From positions 4,739,501 through 4,803,500 of the forward strand of contig CP053915.1 of assembly GCA_021496925.1 (NCBI GenBank): DNA of 64,000 nt. Direction: 5' to 3'. Made by a program: the position numbers and the translations under genes. The notes beneath the pieces were generated by a model that saw nothing but the letters and a program-made list of their open reading frames with translations, had not been told where the DNA came from and ran no database searches. This document shows positions 34,101-41,784 of the stretch, in pieces (position 1 is the stretch's first letter; each line of letters opens with the position of its first letter). Source of the stretch: Acidovorax sp. YS12 (GTDB taxonomy: Bacteria > Pseudomonadota > Gammaproteobacteria > Burkholderiales > Burkholderiaceae_C).

Positions 34101-34315
34101 TCGTGCTCACGGCGGCGGCGGCCGTGCTGGCCATGATTCCGCTGTCGCGCAGCGTGTTCTGGGGGCCCATGGCCGTGGCCATCATGGGCGGGCTCGTCGT
34201 GGCGACGGTGCTGACCCTGCTGGCGCTGCCGGCCATGTATGCGGCGTGGTTCCGCGTGCGCCGGCCCAGTCCGGAGGAAGTGGCCATGGTGCGCAGCACG
34301 CAGATAGCACATTAA
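31121..34315 (+). CDS. RND efflux transporter permease (AcrB/MdtB-like superfamily)
   Basis: 1064 residues, starting 7 nt after the adaptor gene. Typical RND organisation: TM1 at residues 22-42, a large periplasmic loop, TM2-6 around 340-560 with the proton-relay motif GLLVDDAIIAVEMM, a second loop, and TM8-12 from about 890. The ends LGVIALMGMIQRNSVILIDQ and PIVLTAAAAVLAMIPL are also characteristic. It pumps small molecules through an adaptor and an outer-membrane channel; substrate class cannot be assigned. Only two genes are in the operon. Confidence 0.9.
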   Translation: MTPVQARQGFNLSKWALDHAALTRYLMVVLMVLGIAAYFQLGQDEDPPFTFRAMVVRTYWPGATAQQVAEQVTDKIERTLQEVPYADKIRSYSKPGESQIIFQIKDSSRPSEVANVWYQVRKRVGDMRYTLPQGVQGPFFNDDFGDVYGVIYALEADGFSYAEAKEFADDVRQRLLRVPDVAKVELFGVQDEKLFIEIPQKRLAQLGLDMNQVLAQLGQQNAVESAGTVQAPQDQVQVRVGGQFGGPDDLRAMPIRGASGAQLRLGDIATVTRGYVDPATVKVRHQGQEVVALGVSMAKGGDIIRLGRALGEATAQIEKTLPAGVRLVNVQDQPKAVVRSVNEFIKVLIEAVVIVLAVSFISLGLHKRPGNHPLWRRWTLDTRPGLVVGITIPLVLAVTFLAMWYWGIGLHKISLGSLIIALGLLVDDAIIAVEMMVRKMEEGYDKVRSATFAYEITAMPMLTGTLITAAGFLPIGIAKSTVGEYTFAIFAVTVISLVLSWIVSVYFVPYLGTLLLKVPPHVPDMVAGREEPHEMYDTPFYVTFRRLVNWCVEHRWLTIGATLLTFALGLWGMGKVQQQFFPDSSRPEILVDVWLPEGSSFAANEEVTRRVETVLRAQPGVETVSAWVGSGVPRFYLPLDQVFPQTNVSQFIVLPQDLKTRETLRMALPALLAQEFPEVRARVKLLPNGPPVPYPVQFRVLGPDPAQLRLRADEVKAMLRESPQMRGVNDNWNESVKALRLEIDQDKARALGVSSQSIAQATRTTVLGTTVGQYREGDKLIDIVLRQPLDERAAITDLANAYVGTSTGRAIPLTQIAKPRMAWEPGVMWREGREYAITVQGDVVEGLQGATVTHALLPGLRALEGQWRAAGGTAYRIEVAGAVEESAKGSSSIAAGLPVMLFITFTLLMLQLHSFSRAMLVFLTGPLGIAGVAAALLALGRPFGFVALLGVIALMGMIQRNSVILIDQIELDRARGVPAWDAIIEAAVRRLRPIVLTAAAAVLAMIPLSRSVFWGPMAVAIMGGLVVATVLTLLALPAMYAAWFRVRRPSPEEVAMVRSTQIAH

Positions 34316-34368
34316 TTTACGGGGCTTTGCTTACAACCAGCTAAAATCGCCGGTTGACCCCATTCACG

Positions 34369-34398
34369 CAGGCGGCATTCCATGGCCGCCTGTTTGTT
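34369..34398 (+). terminator. Hairpin with T-rich tail after the RND operon
   Basis: CAGGCGGC / GCCGCCTG 8-bp stem with an 8-nt loop, then TTTGTTT. It lies between the RND permease stop and tRNA-Leu, consistent with termination of the efflux transcript. A promoter for the tRNA would have to lie around or after it. Confidence 0.4.
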
Positions 34399-34408
34399 TG
34401 CAAAACCA

Positions 34409-34495
34409 GCGCGGGTGGCGAAATTGGTAGACGCACCAGGTTTAGGTCCTGACGCCCGCAAGGGTGTGGGGGTTCGAGTCCCCCCCCGCGCACCA
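34409..34495 (+). tRNA. tRNA-Leu (anticodon TAG)
   Basis: 87 nt with encoded CCA. Acceptor GCGCGGG pairs with CCCGCGC, D-arm GCGAAATTGGTAGACGC, anticodon loop TTTAGGT with TAG, a long class II variable arm and T-loop GGTTCGAGTCC. One C-A mismatch closes the anticodon stem. It lies 65 nt upstream of the trigger-factor gene. Confidence 0.95.
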
Positions 34496-34560
34496 CGAGA
34501 CTTGGCGGAGTCGCTGCTGCCGACACCATCTACATCCTCGATCCGATACTAGGAACACAA

Positions 34561-35874
34561 ATGGCCGTTACTGTTGAAACCCTTGAAAAGCTCGAGCGCA
34601 AGATCACGCTGAGCCTGCCCCTGACCACCATCCAGACCGAAGTCGATGCCCGCCTCAAGCGCCTGGCACGTACCGTGAAGATGGATGGCTTCCGTCCCGG
34701 CAAGGTGCCCCTGAGCGTGGTGGCCCAGCGCTATGGCTACTCGGTGCAGTACGAAGTGCTGAACGACAAGGTGGGCGAGGCCTTTGCCCAGGCCTCCAAC
34801 GAGGCCCAACTGCGCGTGGCCGGCCAGCCGCGCATCACCGAGAAAGACGGCGCGCCCGAAGGCCAGGTGACCTTCGACGCCGTGTTCGAGGTGTTCCCCG
34901 AAGTGAAGATCGCCGACCTGTCGGATGCCGAGGTCGAGCGCCTGTCCGCCGAAGTGGACGAGGCCGCCATCGAGAAGACCCTGGACATCCTGCGCAAGCA
35001 GCGCCGCACGTTCGCCCAGCGCGCCCAGACCGCGCCCGCCGAGGACGGCGACCGCGTGACCGTGGACTTCGAGGGCAAGATCGACGGCGAGCCCTTCCAG
35101 GGCGGCAAGGCCGAGGACTTCCAGTTCCTGGTGGGCGAAGGCCAGATGCTCAAGGAATTCGAGGACGCCGTGCGTGGCATGAAGTCGGGCGAGAGCAAGA
35201 CCTTCCCGCTGGCCTTCCCCGAGGACTACCACGGCAAGGACGTGGCCGGCAAGACGGCCGACTTCCTGGTGACGCTGAAGAAGATCGAGGCCGCCAACCT
35301 GCCGGAAGTGAACGAGCAGTTCGCCAAGTCGCTGGGCATTGCCGACGGCACCGTGGAGGGCCTGCGTGCCGACATCAAGAAAAATCTCGAGCGCGAGGTG
35401 AAGTTCCGCCTGATGGCCCGCAACAAGCAGGCCGTGATGGACGCCCTGGTAGCCAAGGCCGAGCTGGACCTGCCCAACGCGGCCATCCAGGCCGAGATCG
35501 CACGCCTGCTGGAAGGCGCGCGCGCCGATCTGAAGCAGCGTGGCATCAAGGACGCCGACAAGGCCGAGATCCCTGAGGACATCTTCCGTCCCCAGGCCGA
35601 GCGCCGCGTGCGCCTGGGCCTGGTGCTGGCGGAGCTGGTGCGTGCCAACGCGCTGCAGGCCACGCCCGAGCAGCTCAAGACCCACATCGACGAACTGGCC
35701 GCGAGCTACGAGAAGCCCGAGGACGTGGTGCGCTGGTACTTCGGCGACCGCCAGCGCCTGGCCGAGGTGGAAGCCGTCGTGGTGGAAAACAACGTCACCA
35801 GCTTCGTCCTGGGCAAGGCCAAGGTCACCGACAAGGCCGTTTCCTTCGAAGAGCTGATGGGCCAGCAGGGCTGA
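34561..35874 (+). CDS. tig: Trigger factor (ribosome-associated chaperone and prolyl isomerase)
   Basis: 437 residues, the usual length. The ribosome-binding signature GFRPGKVP is near residue 43, the FKBP-type PPIase domain spans about 155-245 (DGDRVTVDFEGKIDG, FQFLVGEGQMLKEFE), and a helical C-terminal chaperone arm follows. It binds nascent chains at the exit tunnel. It heads the classical tig-clpP-clpX-lon gene order. A 10-bp GC-rich hairpin follows it at 35934. Confidence 0.96.
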   Translation: MAVTVETLEKLERKITLSLPLTTIQTEVDARLKRLARTVKMDGFRPGKVPLSVVAQRYGYSVQYEVLNDKVGEAFAQASNEAQLRVAGQPRITEKDGAPEGQVTFDAVFEVFPEVKIADLSDAEVERLSAEVDEAAIEKTLDILRKQRRTFAQRAQTAPAEDGDRVTVDFEGKIDGEPFQGGKAEDFQFLVGEGQMLKEFEDAVRGMKSGESKTFPLAFPEDYHGKDVAGKTADFLVTLKKIEAANLPEVNEQFAKSLGIADGTVEGLRADIKKNLEREVKFRLMARNKQAVMDALVAKAELDLPNAAIQAEIARLLEGARADLKQRGIKDADKAEIPEDIFRPQAERRVRLGLVLAELVRANALQATPEQLKTHIDELAASYEKPEDVVRWYFGDRQRLAEVEAVVVENNVTSFVLGKAKVTDKAVSFEELMGQQG

Positions 35875-35933
35875 TCCTTGAGAAGTCCGGGACGGTTGCG
35901 GCAGGCGCTGTCCCTGGATTCTTCTTGTTTCCT

Positions 35934-35971
35934 GGGGCTTGTGCTTTGGCGCACAAGCCCCAATTCATTTG
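35934..35971 (+). terminator. Hairpin terminator after tig
   Basis: Perfect 10-bp stem GGGGCTTGTG / CACAAGCCCC with an 8-nt loop, followed by AATTCATTTG. The stem is strong and the U-tract weak, so partial read-through into clpP is possible. Confidence 0.6.
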
Positions 35972-35977
35972 TGGATA

Positions 35978-35994
35978 CAGTACGCGCCGTACTG
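35978..35994. promoter_or_regulatory. Short palindrome upstream of clpP
   Basis: CAGTACG-CGC-CGTACTG, 7-bp arms with a 3-nt centre, 18 nt before the clpP start codon. It could be an operator or an mRNA hairpin near the ribosome site; no binding family is recognised. Confidence 0.35.
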
Positions 35995-36011
35995 GTTGGA
36001 CTGGAGAAAAC

Positions 36012-36620
36012 ATGAGCGCATTGGATACACAGAACCTGGGCCTGATCCCCATGGTCATCGAGCAGTCGGGCCGTGGCGAGCGGTCGTACGACATCTACTC
36101 GCGCCTGCTCAAGGAGCGGGTGGTCTTCCTGGTCGGGCCGGTCAACGACCAGTCCGCCAATCTGGTGGTGGCGCAGTTGCTGTTCCTGGAGAGCGAGAAT
36201 CCTGACAAGGATATTTCGTTCTACATCAACTCCCCGGGCGGTTCGGTCAGCGCCGGCTTGGCGATTTTCGACACCATGAACTTCATCAAGCCGGATGTCT
36301 CGACGCTGTGCACGGGCATGGCGGCCAGCATGGGCGCGTTCCTGCTGGCGGCGGGTGCCAAGGGCAAGCGTTTCGCGTTGCCCAATTCCAAGGTGATGAT
36401 CCACCAGCCGCTCGGCGGCATGCAGGGCCAGGCAACCGAGATCGAGATCCATGCGCGCGAAATCCTCAAGACCCGCGAGCAGCTCAACCAGATCCTGGCA
36501 GAGCGTACCGGCCAGCCGCTGGAAAAGATCCAGCAGGACACCGAGCGTGATTACTACCTGAGCGCCGCCGAGGCGCAGTCCTATGGCCTGGTGGACCAGG
36601 TCATCGAAAAGCGCGCCTGA
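36012..36620 (+). CDS. clpP: ATP-dependent Clp protease proteolytic subunit
   Basis: 202 residues. The catalytic triad is Ser106 (GMAASMG), His131 (VMIHQP) and Asp180 (ERD), with spacings of 25 and 49 residues as in E. coli ClpP. The start ATG 36012 follows GGAGA. It forms the two-ring serine peptidase that works with ClpX, encoded next. A strong terminator lies between the two genes, so clpX probably also has its own promoter. Confidence 0.97.
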   Translation: MSALDTQNLGLIPMVIEQSGRGERSYDIYSRLLKERVVFLVGPVNDQSANLVVAQLLFLESENPDKDISFYINSPGGSVSAGLAIFDTMNFIKPDVSTLCTGMAASMGAFLLAAGAKGKRFALPNSKVMIHQPLGGMQGQATEIEIHAREILKTREQLNQILAERTGQPLEKIQQDTERDYYLSAAEAQSYGLVDQVIEKRA

Positions 36621-36634
36621 GGGAGGTGCGCCAA

Positions 36635-36668
36635 GCGGCGTTTCCCCTGCGGGGAACGCCGTTTTTAT
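36635..36668 (+). terminator. Intrinsic terminator between clpP and clpX
   Basis: Stem CGGCGTTTCCCC / GGGGAACGCCG (one bulged T) with a 3-nt loop and a TTTTTATTT tail, 14 nt after the clpP stop. Confidence 0.75.
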
Positions 36669-36717
36669 TTCGCTATCATCCCCCGACCAACGTATTCAGT
36701 GACAAGGCATTGCCCCC

Positions 36718-37983
36718 ATGGCCGAGAAAAAAGGCTCCTCCAGCGAGAAAACCCTCTACTGCTCTTTTTGCGGCAAGAGCCAGCATGAAGTGAAGAAGCT
36801 GATCGCCGGTTCGTCGGTTTTTATCTGCGACGAATGCATTGGCCAGTGCAACGAAATCATCCGTGACGAGCTGCCCGCAGGGGGCTCCACGACCGACGTG
36901 CGCGGCGATTTGCCGACGCCCGCCGAAATCAAGGGCAACCTGGACAACTACGTCATCGGCCAGGAGAAGGCGAAGCGCACCCTGGCCGTGGCGGTCTACA
37001 ACCACTACAAGCGCCTGCGCTACAAGGACAAGGCGGGCAAGGACGAGGTGGAGCTCTCGAAGAGCAACATCCTGCTGATCGGCCCCACGGGTTCGGGCAA
37101 GACCTTGCTGGCGCAGACGCTGGCGCGTCAGCTTGACGTGCCCTTCGTCATGGCCGATGCCACGACGCTGACCGAAGCTGGGTATGTCGGCGAGGACGTG
37201 GAAAACATCATCAGCAAGCTGCTGCAAAGCTGCAACTACGACGTGGAAAAGGCGCAGCGCGGCATCGTCTACATCGACGAAATCGACAAGATCTCGCGCA
37301 AGTCGGACAACCCGAGCATCACGCGCGACGTGTCGGGCGAGGGCGTGCAGCAGGCCTTGCTGAAGCTGATCGAAGGCACCATGGCCAGCGTGCCGCCGCA
37401 GGGCGGGCGCAAGCATCCCAACCAGGACTTCCTGCAGATCGACACGACCAATATCCTGTTCATCTGCGGCGGCGCTTTCGCCGGGCTGGAGAAGGTCATC
37501 GAGAACCGCACCGAGGCCTCGGGCATCGGCTTTGGCGCCGCCGTACGCAGCAAGCAGCAGCGCGCCATCTCCGAGGTGTTCCAGGACATCGAGCCCGAGG
37601 ATCTGATCAAGTTCGGCATCATCCCCGAACTGGTGGGCCGCATGCCTGTGGTCACTTCGCTGGCCGAGCTGAGCGAGGATGCCCTGGTGCAAATCCTGAC
37701 AGAACCCAAGAACGCCTTGGCCAAGCAGTACAGCAAATTGCTGTCCATGGAAGGTGTGGAGCTGGAAATACGCCCCGCCGCGCTCAAGGCGATTGCCCGG
37801 AAGGCGCTCGCACGCAAAACCGGTGCGCGTGGATTGCGCTCGATCCTGGAGCAGGCACTGATCGGCACCATGTTCGATCTGCCCAACGCCGCCAATGTGG
37901 AAAAAGTGGTGGTGGACGAATCCACGATCGAGGAAAGCAAGCCGCCATTGCTCGTGTACCGCGAGGCGGCCAAGAAGGCTTGA
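36718..37983 (+). CDS. clpX: ATP-dependent Clp protease ATP-binding subunit ClpX
   Basis: 421 residues. The N-terminal C4 zinc-binding domain has CSFCGKS and CDECIGQC (residues 15-43). The AAA+ module has Walker A GPTGSGKT, pore loop GYVGEDVEN, Walker B VYIDEIDKI and the IGFGA tripeptide loop that docks on ClpP. The C-terminal small domain ends normally. It unfolds tagged substrates for ClpP. Length and motifs are complete. Confidence 0.97.
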   Translation: MAEKKGSSSEKTLYCSFCGKSQHEVKKLIAGSSVFICDECIGQCNEIIRDELPAGGSTTDVRGDLPTPAEIKGNLDNYVIGQEKAKRTLAVAVYNHYKRLRYKDKAGKDEVELSKSNILLIGPTGSGKTLLAQTLARQLDVPFVMADATTLTEAGYVGEDVENIISKLLQSCNYDVEKAQRGIVYIDEIDKISRKSDNPSITRDVSGEGVQQALLKLIEGTMASVPPQGGRKHPNQDFLQIDTTNILFICGGAFAGLEKVIENRTEASGIGFGAAVRSKQQRAISEVFQDIEPEDLIKFGIIPELVGRMPVVTSLAELSEDALVQILTEPKNALAKQYSKLLSMEGVELEIRPAALKAIARKALARKTGARGLRSILEQALIGTMFDLPNAANVEKVVVDESTIEESKPPLLVYREAAKKA

Positions 37984-38057
37984 CGTACTTGCAGCGAAGC
38001 CTTCGCGCCGCTGTTGCACATGTCTCCTGCGGGAGCTGCGTGCCCCCGTTTCCCCCG

Positions 38058-38077
38058 GCTGGTGTTTCGGCACCAGC
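38058..38077. other. Hairpin in the clpX-lon gap
   Basis: GCTGGTG / CACCAGC, 7-bp stem with loop TTTCGG, followed by GGGTTGAAGAATTT. It may end the clpX transcript, although the U-tract is poor. Confidence 0.35.
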
Positions 38078-38079
38078 GG

Positions 38080-38104
38080 GTTGAAGAATTTCCCGCTGCG
38101 CATT
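38080..38104 (+). promoter_or_regulatory. Possible heat-shock (sigma-32-like) promoter for lon
   Basis: GTTGAA at 38080-38085 and GCGCATT at 38098-38104, separated by 12 nt, partly match CTTGAA and CCCCATNT. The second box matches at only four of six positions. Proposed because lon is usually heat-induced; weak. Confidence 0.25.
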
Positions 38105-38133
38105 GCGGTGCGCGGCGACTCATGAGGTTTGCC

Positions 38134-40557
38134 ATGTCTGGACATACCCCCTTGCCTTCCGCTCCTGTCGAATTGCCCCTGCTGCCACTGCGCGATGTGG
38201 TTGTTTTTCCCCATATGGTGATTCCGCTGTTCGTGGGGCGTCCCAAGAGCATCAAGGCGCTGGAGCTGGCCATGGAAGCCGACCGGCGCATCATGCTGGT
38301 GGCGCAGAAGGCGGCTGCCAAGGATGAGCCCTCAGCGTCCGACATGTTCGACATGGGCTGCATCTCGACCATCTTGCAGATGCTCAAGCTGCCCGACGGC
38401 ACGGTGAAGGTGCTGGTCGAGGGACAGCAGCGTGCCCAGGTGCAGGGCATTGCCGATGAGGAGACGCACTTCGTGGCCAGCGTCTTGCCCGTTGCAGAAG
38501 TGTCTGCGGACGATGGCAAGCCCAGCGAGATCGAGGCACTGCGCCGGGCGGTGATGCAGCAGTTCGACCAGTACGTCAAGCTGAACAAGAAGATCCCGCC
38601 GGAGATCCTGACATCCATTTCCAGCATCGACGACCCGGGGCGCCTGGCCGACACCATCGCGGCACATCTGCCGCTCAAGCTGGAGAACAAGCAGGCCGTG
38701 CTCGACCTCTTCCCTGTCAAGGAGCGGCTGGAAAACCTGTTCGAGCAGATCGACCGGGAGGTCGACATCCTCAACGTGGACAAGCGCATCCGCGGCCGCG
38801 TCAAGCGCCAGATGGAAAAGAGCCAGCGTGACTTCTACCTGAATGAACAGGTCAAGGCCATCCAGAAGGAACTGGGCGAGGGCGAGGAGGGCGCAGACGT
38901 CGAGGAGATCGAGAAGAAGATCAAGGCCGCGCGCATGCCCGCCGAGGCACGCAAGAAGGCCGAGGGCGAGCTGAAAAAGCTCAAGCTCATGTCGCCCATG
39001 TCGGCGGAAGCCTCGGTGGTGCGCAACTACATTGACGTGCTCACGGGCTTGCCGTGGAGCAAGAAGACCAAGATCAAGCACGACCTGCTGAACGCGGAGT
39101 CTGTGTTGAACGAAGACCATTACGGCCTGGAAAAGGTCAAGGACCGCATCCTCGAATACCTCGCGGTGCAGCAGCGCGTGGACAAGGTCAAGGCGCCCAT
39201 TCTGTGTCTCGTCGGACCGCCGGGTGTCGGCAAGACTTCGCTTGGCCAGTCCATCGCCAAGGCCACGGGCCGCAAGTACGTGCGCATGGCGCTGGGCGGC
39301 ATGCGGGACGAGGCTGAGATCCGTGGGCATCGCCGCACCTATATCGGCGCCATGCCGGGGAAGGTGCTGCAAAGCCTGAACAAGGTGGGGACGCGCAATC
39401 CGCTGTTCCTGCTCGACGAGATCGACAAGCTGGGCACCGATTTCCGGGGGGATCCGTCGAGTGCGCTGCTGGAAGTGCTGGATCCGGAGCAGAACCATAC
39501 TTTCTCCGACCACTACGTGGAGGTCGATTTCGACCTGTCGGATGTGATGTTCGTCGCCACCAGCAACTCGATGAACATTCCTCCGGCGCTTCTGGACCGG
39601 ATGGAGGTCATACGCCTCTCGGGCTATACCGAGGATGAGAAGACCAGCATCGCCATGAAGTATCTGCTGCCCAAGCAGATGGGCAATAACGGCGTCAAGG
39701 AAGCCGAGCTGCAGGTCACCGAAGCCGCGGTGCGCGACATCGTGCGCTACTACACGCGCGAAGCGGGGGTCCGCTCGCTGGAGCGCGAGTTGTCGAAGAT
39801 CTGCCGCAAGGTGGTCAAGGGCCTGCAGTTGAAGAAACTGGAGCCGCAGGTCGTGGTAACGGCTGACAACCTGGCGGACTACCTGGGCGTGCGCAAGTAC
39901 AACTATGGCCGTGCCGAGCAGCAGAACCAGGTGGGGCAGGTCGTCGGCCTAGCCTGGACCGAGGTGGGCGGAGATCTGCTGACCATCGAAACGGCCACGA
40001 TGCCGGGCAAGGGCAACATCACCCGTACGGGCTCTCTGGGCGACGTGATGAAAGAGTCCGTCGAAGCTGCGCGCACCGTCGTGCGCAGCCGTGCGCGGGT
40101 GCTGGGCATCAAGGACGAGGCCTTTGAAAAGCGTGATATCCACATCCATGTTCCCGACGGAGCCACGCCCAAGGATGGCCCCAGCGCGGGCATTGCCATG
40201 GCGACCGCACTGGTATCCGCTTTGACGGGCATTCCTGTGCGTGCCGATGTGGCCATGACGGGGGAAATCACGTTGCGCGGCGAGGTCACGGCGATCGGCG
40301 GCCTCAAGGAAAAGCTGCTGGCTGCGTTGCGTGGCGGTATCAAGACGGTGTTGATCCCCGAGGAGAACGTGAAGGATCTGCAAGAGATTCCTGACAACGT
40401 GAAGAGCGGGTTGGAAATCGTCCCGGTGAAGTGGATCGACAAGGTGCTGGATGTGGCGCTGGAATCCAAACCTGTGCCCCTGACGGATGAGGAAATCGCT
40501 GCGGCTACGGCTGCCGCCACGCAGAAGGCGGCAGCAGCGGATACCCTAAAACACTGA
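38134..40557 (+). CDS. lon: ATP-dependent endopeptidase Lon
   Basis: 807 residues from ATG 38134, which has GAGGTT just upstream; ATG 38122 would add four residues. The N-terminal substrate domain starts LPLLPLRDVVVFPHMVIPLFVGR. The AAA+ part has Walker A GPPGVGKTS and Walker B FLLDEIDK. The protease domain has catalytic Ser in PKDGPSAG and Lys in GGLKEKLLAA. It degrades misfolded and regulatory proteins. It closes the tig-clpP-clpX-lon block and is full length, unlike the Lon-like protein at 7.8 kb. Confidence 0.97.
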   Translation: MSGHTPLPSAPVELPLLPLRDVVVFPHMVIPLFVGRPKSIKALELAMEADRRIMLVAQKAAAKDEPSASDMFDMGCISTILQMLKLPDGTVKVLVEGQQRAQVQGIADEETHFVASVLPVAEVSADDGKPSEIEALRRAVMQQFDQYVKLNKKIPPEILTSISSIDDPGRLADTIAAHLPLKLENKQAVLDLFPVKERLENLFEQIDREVDILNVDKRIRGRVKRQMEKSQRDFYLNEQVKAIQKELGEGEEGADVEEIEKKIKAARMPAEARKKAEGELKKLKLMSPMSAEASVVRNYIDVLTGLPWSKKTKIKHDLLNAESVLNEDHYGLEKVKDRILEYLAVQQRVDKVKAPILCLVGPPGVGKTSLGQSIAKATGRKYVRMALGGMRDEAEIRGHRRTYIGAMPGKVLQSLNKVGTRNPLFLLDEIDKLGTDFRGDPSSALLEVLDPEQNHTFSDHYVEVDFDLSDVMFVATSNSMNIPPALLDRMEVIRLSGYTEDEKTSIAMKYLLPKQMGNNGVKEAELQVTEAAVRDIVRYYTREAGVRSLERELSKICRKVVKGLQLKKLEPQVVVTADNLADYLGVRKYNYGRAEQQNQVGQVVGLAWTEVGGDLLTIETATMPGKGNITRTGSLGDVMKESVEAARTVVRSRARVLGIKDEAFEKRDIHIHVPDGATPKDGPSAGIAMATALVSALTGIPVRADVAMTGEITLRGEVTAIGGLKEKLLAALRGGIKTVLIPEENVKDLQEIPDNVKSGLEIVPVKWIDKVLDVALESKPVPLTDEEIAAATAAATQKAAAADTLKH

Positions 40558-40621
40558 ATTCAAAAAAATTCGGGAACAGGTGAAAATTGCGCTACAATTC
40601 AGTCCATCGCAGCAAACGTTG

Positions 40622-40627
40622 TAGAAT
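40622..40627 (+). promoter_or_regulatory. Candidate -10 of the first tRNA-Gly gene
   Basis: TAGAAT 18 nt before the tRNA 5' end; another candidate, TACAAT, is at 40593-40598. No good -35 stands out for either. The lon-tRNA gap is otherwise AT-rich without a terminator I can see. Confidence 0.35.
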
Positions 40628-40644
40628 GTAAGGCTTCGGTAGAT

Positions 40645-40720
40645 GCGGGAATAGCTCAGTTGGTAGAGCGCAACCTTGCCAAGGTTGAGGTCGTCGGTTC
40701 GAGACCGATTTCCCGCTCCA
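40645..40720 (+). tRNA. tRNA-Gly (anticodon GCC), copy 1
   Basis: 76 nt with encoded CCA. Acceptor GCGGGAA pairs with TTCCCGC, D-arm AGCTCAGTTGGTAGAGC, anticodon loop TTGCCAA, T-arm GTCGGTTCGAGACCGA. It is identical in sequence to the copy at 40982. Confidence 0.97.
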
Positions 40721-40727
40721 AAATTTC

Positions 40728-40758
40728 AAAAAAGGGAGGCTTCCGCTTCCCTTTTTTG
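40728..40758 (+). terminator. Intrinsic terminator after tRNA-Gly copy 1
   Basis: AAAAAAGGGAGGCTTCCGCTTCCCTTTTTT: a GGGAG/CTTCCC stem flanked by matching A and T tracts, so it could work in both directions. It lies between tRNA-Gly and tRNA-Cys. Confidence 0.8.
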
Positions 40759-40777
40759 TCAAAAAAAAGTCATTCTT

Positions 40778-40851
40778 GGCGCGGTAGCAAAGCGGTTATG
40801 CCCCGGATTGCAAATCCGGTTAGCCCGGTTCGACTCCGGGCCGCGCCTCCA
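40778..40851 (+). tRNA. tRNA-Cys (anticodon GCA)
   Basis: 74 nt with encoded CCA. Acceptor GGCGCGG pairs with CCGCGCC, anticodon stem-loop GGATTGCAAATCC with GCA, T-arm CCCGGTTCGACTCCGGG. The D-loop is short, as usual for tRNA-Cys. Confidence 0.96.
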
Positions 40852-40938
40852 GGTATGAATGTGTAAGCTCTAGCGAGTGAGCACACGTAGTTGGTTTTTG
40901 CAGGGTGAAAAATTTGTTCGAAAATTGCGGGCAAATTT

Positions 40939-40947
40939 TGGTATAAT
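40939..40947 (+). promoter_or_regulatory. Extended -10 promoter for tRNA-Gly copy 2
   Basis: TGGTATAAT, a perfect extended -10 element (TGnTATAAT), 34 nt before the tRNA 5' end. It gives the second tRNA-Gly its own promoter. The surrounding 40860-40980 is strikingly AT-rich. Confidence 0.6.
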
Positions 40948-40981
40948 AAAAAATTGTTCGCCTTGAATGGGTGGGCGAAAT

Positions 40982-41057
40982 GCGGGAATAGCTCAGTTGG
41001 TAGAGCGCAACCTTGCCAAGGTTGAGGTCGTCGGTTCGAGACCGATTTCCCGCTCCA
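40982..41057 (+). tRNA. tRNA-Gly (anticodon GCC), copy 2
   Basis: 76 nt, identical to 40645-40720, with encoded CCA. It is followed by a textbook terminator at 41092. Confidence 0.97.
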
Positions 41058-41091
41058 ACGAATAGCATTCATGGAGTTCCATGGAATGCAG

Positions 41092-41119
41092 AAAAAAAGG
41101 AGCTTCGGCTCCTTTTTTT
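41092..41119 (+). terminator. Intrinsic terminator after tRNA-Gly copy 2
   Basis: AAAAAAAGGAGC, TTCG tetraloop, GCTCCTTTTTTT: a perfect stem with a UUCG loop and a long T-tract. Confidence 0.9.
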
Positions 41120-41193
41120 GTTGGTGGATCGCCTAAGGGAAGCCCAGGGGTGTCCATCTACAGCCAGCTCTTTTAAGGCCTGTTTTCAGGCCA

Positions 41194-41715
41194 TCATCCG
41201 CTCCGCGCCAAGGCGGTACTAAGTGGCGCTGGCTGCGATCCGGGCCCGGTTCTGAATTGCCCCGGATTACCTAGATAGCGTTGCAGGGTCTGCTGCATGT
41301 CGTCGCAGCTGTTGAATCGGCGGGTCTTCAGAACGTCCGCTATACGACCGTTGAACCGCTCTACCATGCCGTTGGTTCTTGGTGTTCTGGGCTTGGTCAG
41401 CCGATGCTTGATGCCCAGTTGGTCAAACGCGTGGTCGCCACTGGGCTCACGCTCCTTGCTGGCGAACAGGAGGTCCATGAACTCCTTGCCGTTGTCGGTG
41501 AGCAGCTTGCTGATCCTGATTGGGCAGGATTTGTGCAGGGCCGCCAGAAAGGCCCGGGCGCTGGCGGCTGTCTTGTTGGCCTTGAACTGAACGAACACCC
41601 ATCGCCGGCTGCTCTCGTCCTGCATCTGGGGCAGGTATTTCACATCCATGTGCACATAGCCAGACTCGTAGCGCTTGAAGGCCTTGTGGGCCACGGCAGG
41701 TTGCTTGCTTCGCAT
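41194..41715 (-). pseudogene. IS481-like transposase remnant (integrase core)
   Basis: A 173-codon open stretch holding the rve/integrase core: YVHMDVKYL, LLTDNGKEF and NGMVERFNGR carry the D, D and E. The N-terminal helix-turn-helix half is missing (a stop precedes the ATG in frame). From memory of the family, about a dozen residues are missing after SRR and a few before GIKHRLT. After LQRYLG the frame leaves family sequence, so the C-terminus is lost too. No terminal inverted repeats or target duplication are visible. It is a decayed insertion, not an active IS. Confidence 0.75.
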
Positions 41716-41784
41716 GGCACCTCCGATTGGGCCTCAGTTTGAGGCTCGAAGGTCTCTACTGGACCTGGGGCGATTCATGCGACT

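Noticed and set aside
31076..34312. 1078-codon open frame on the minus strand
   Set aside because: Shadow of the RND permease gene; His/Arg-rich low-complexity translation without domains.
40770..41072. Minus-strand frames of 80-100 codons over the tRNA cluster
   Set aside because: They read tRNA genes in antisense; such hypothetical proteins are common misannotations.
41092..41192. GGCCTG-TTTT-CAGGCC hairpin (41177-41192) as a terminator
   Set aside because: It has no T-tract on either strand long enough to support termination; left unannotated beside the IS relic.
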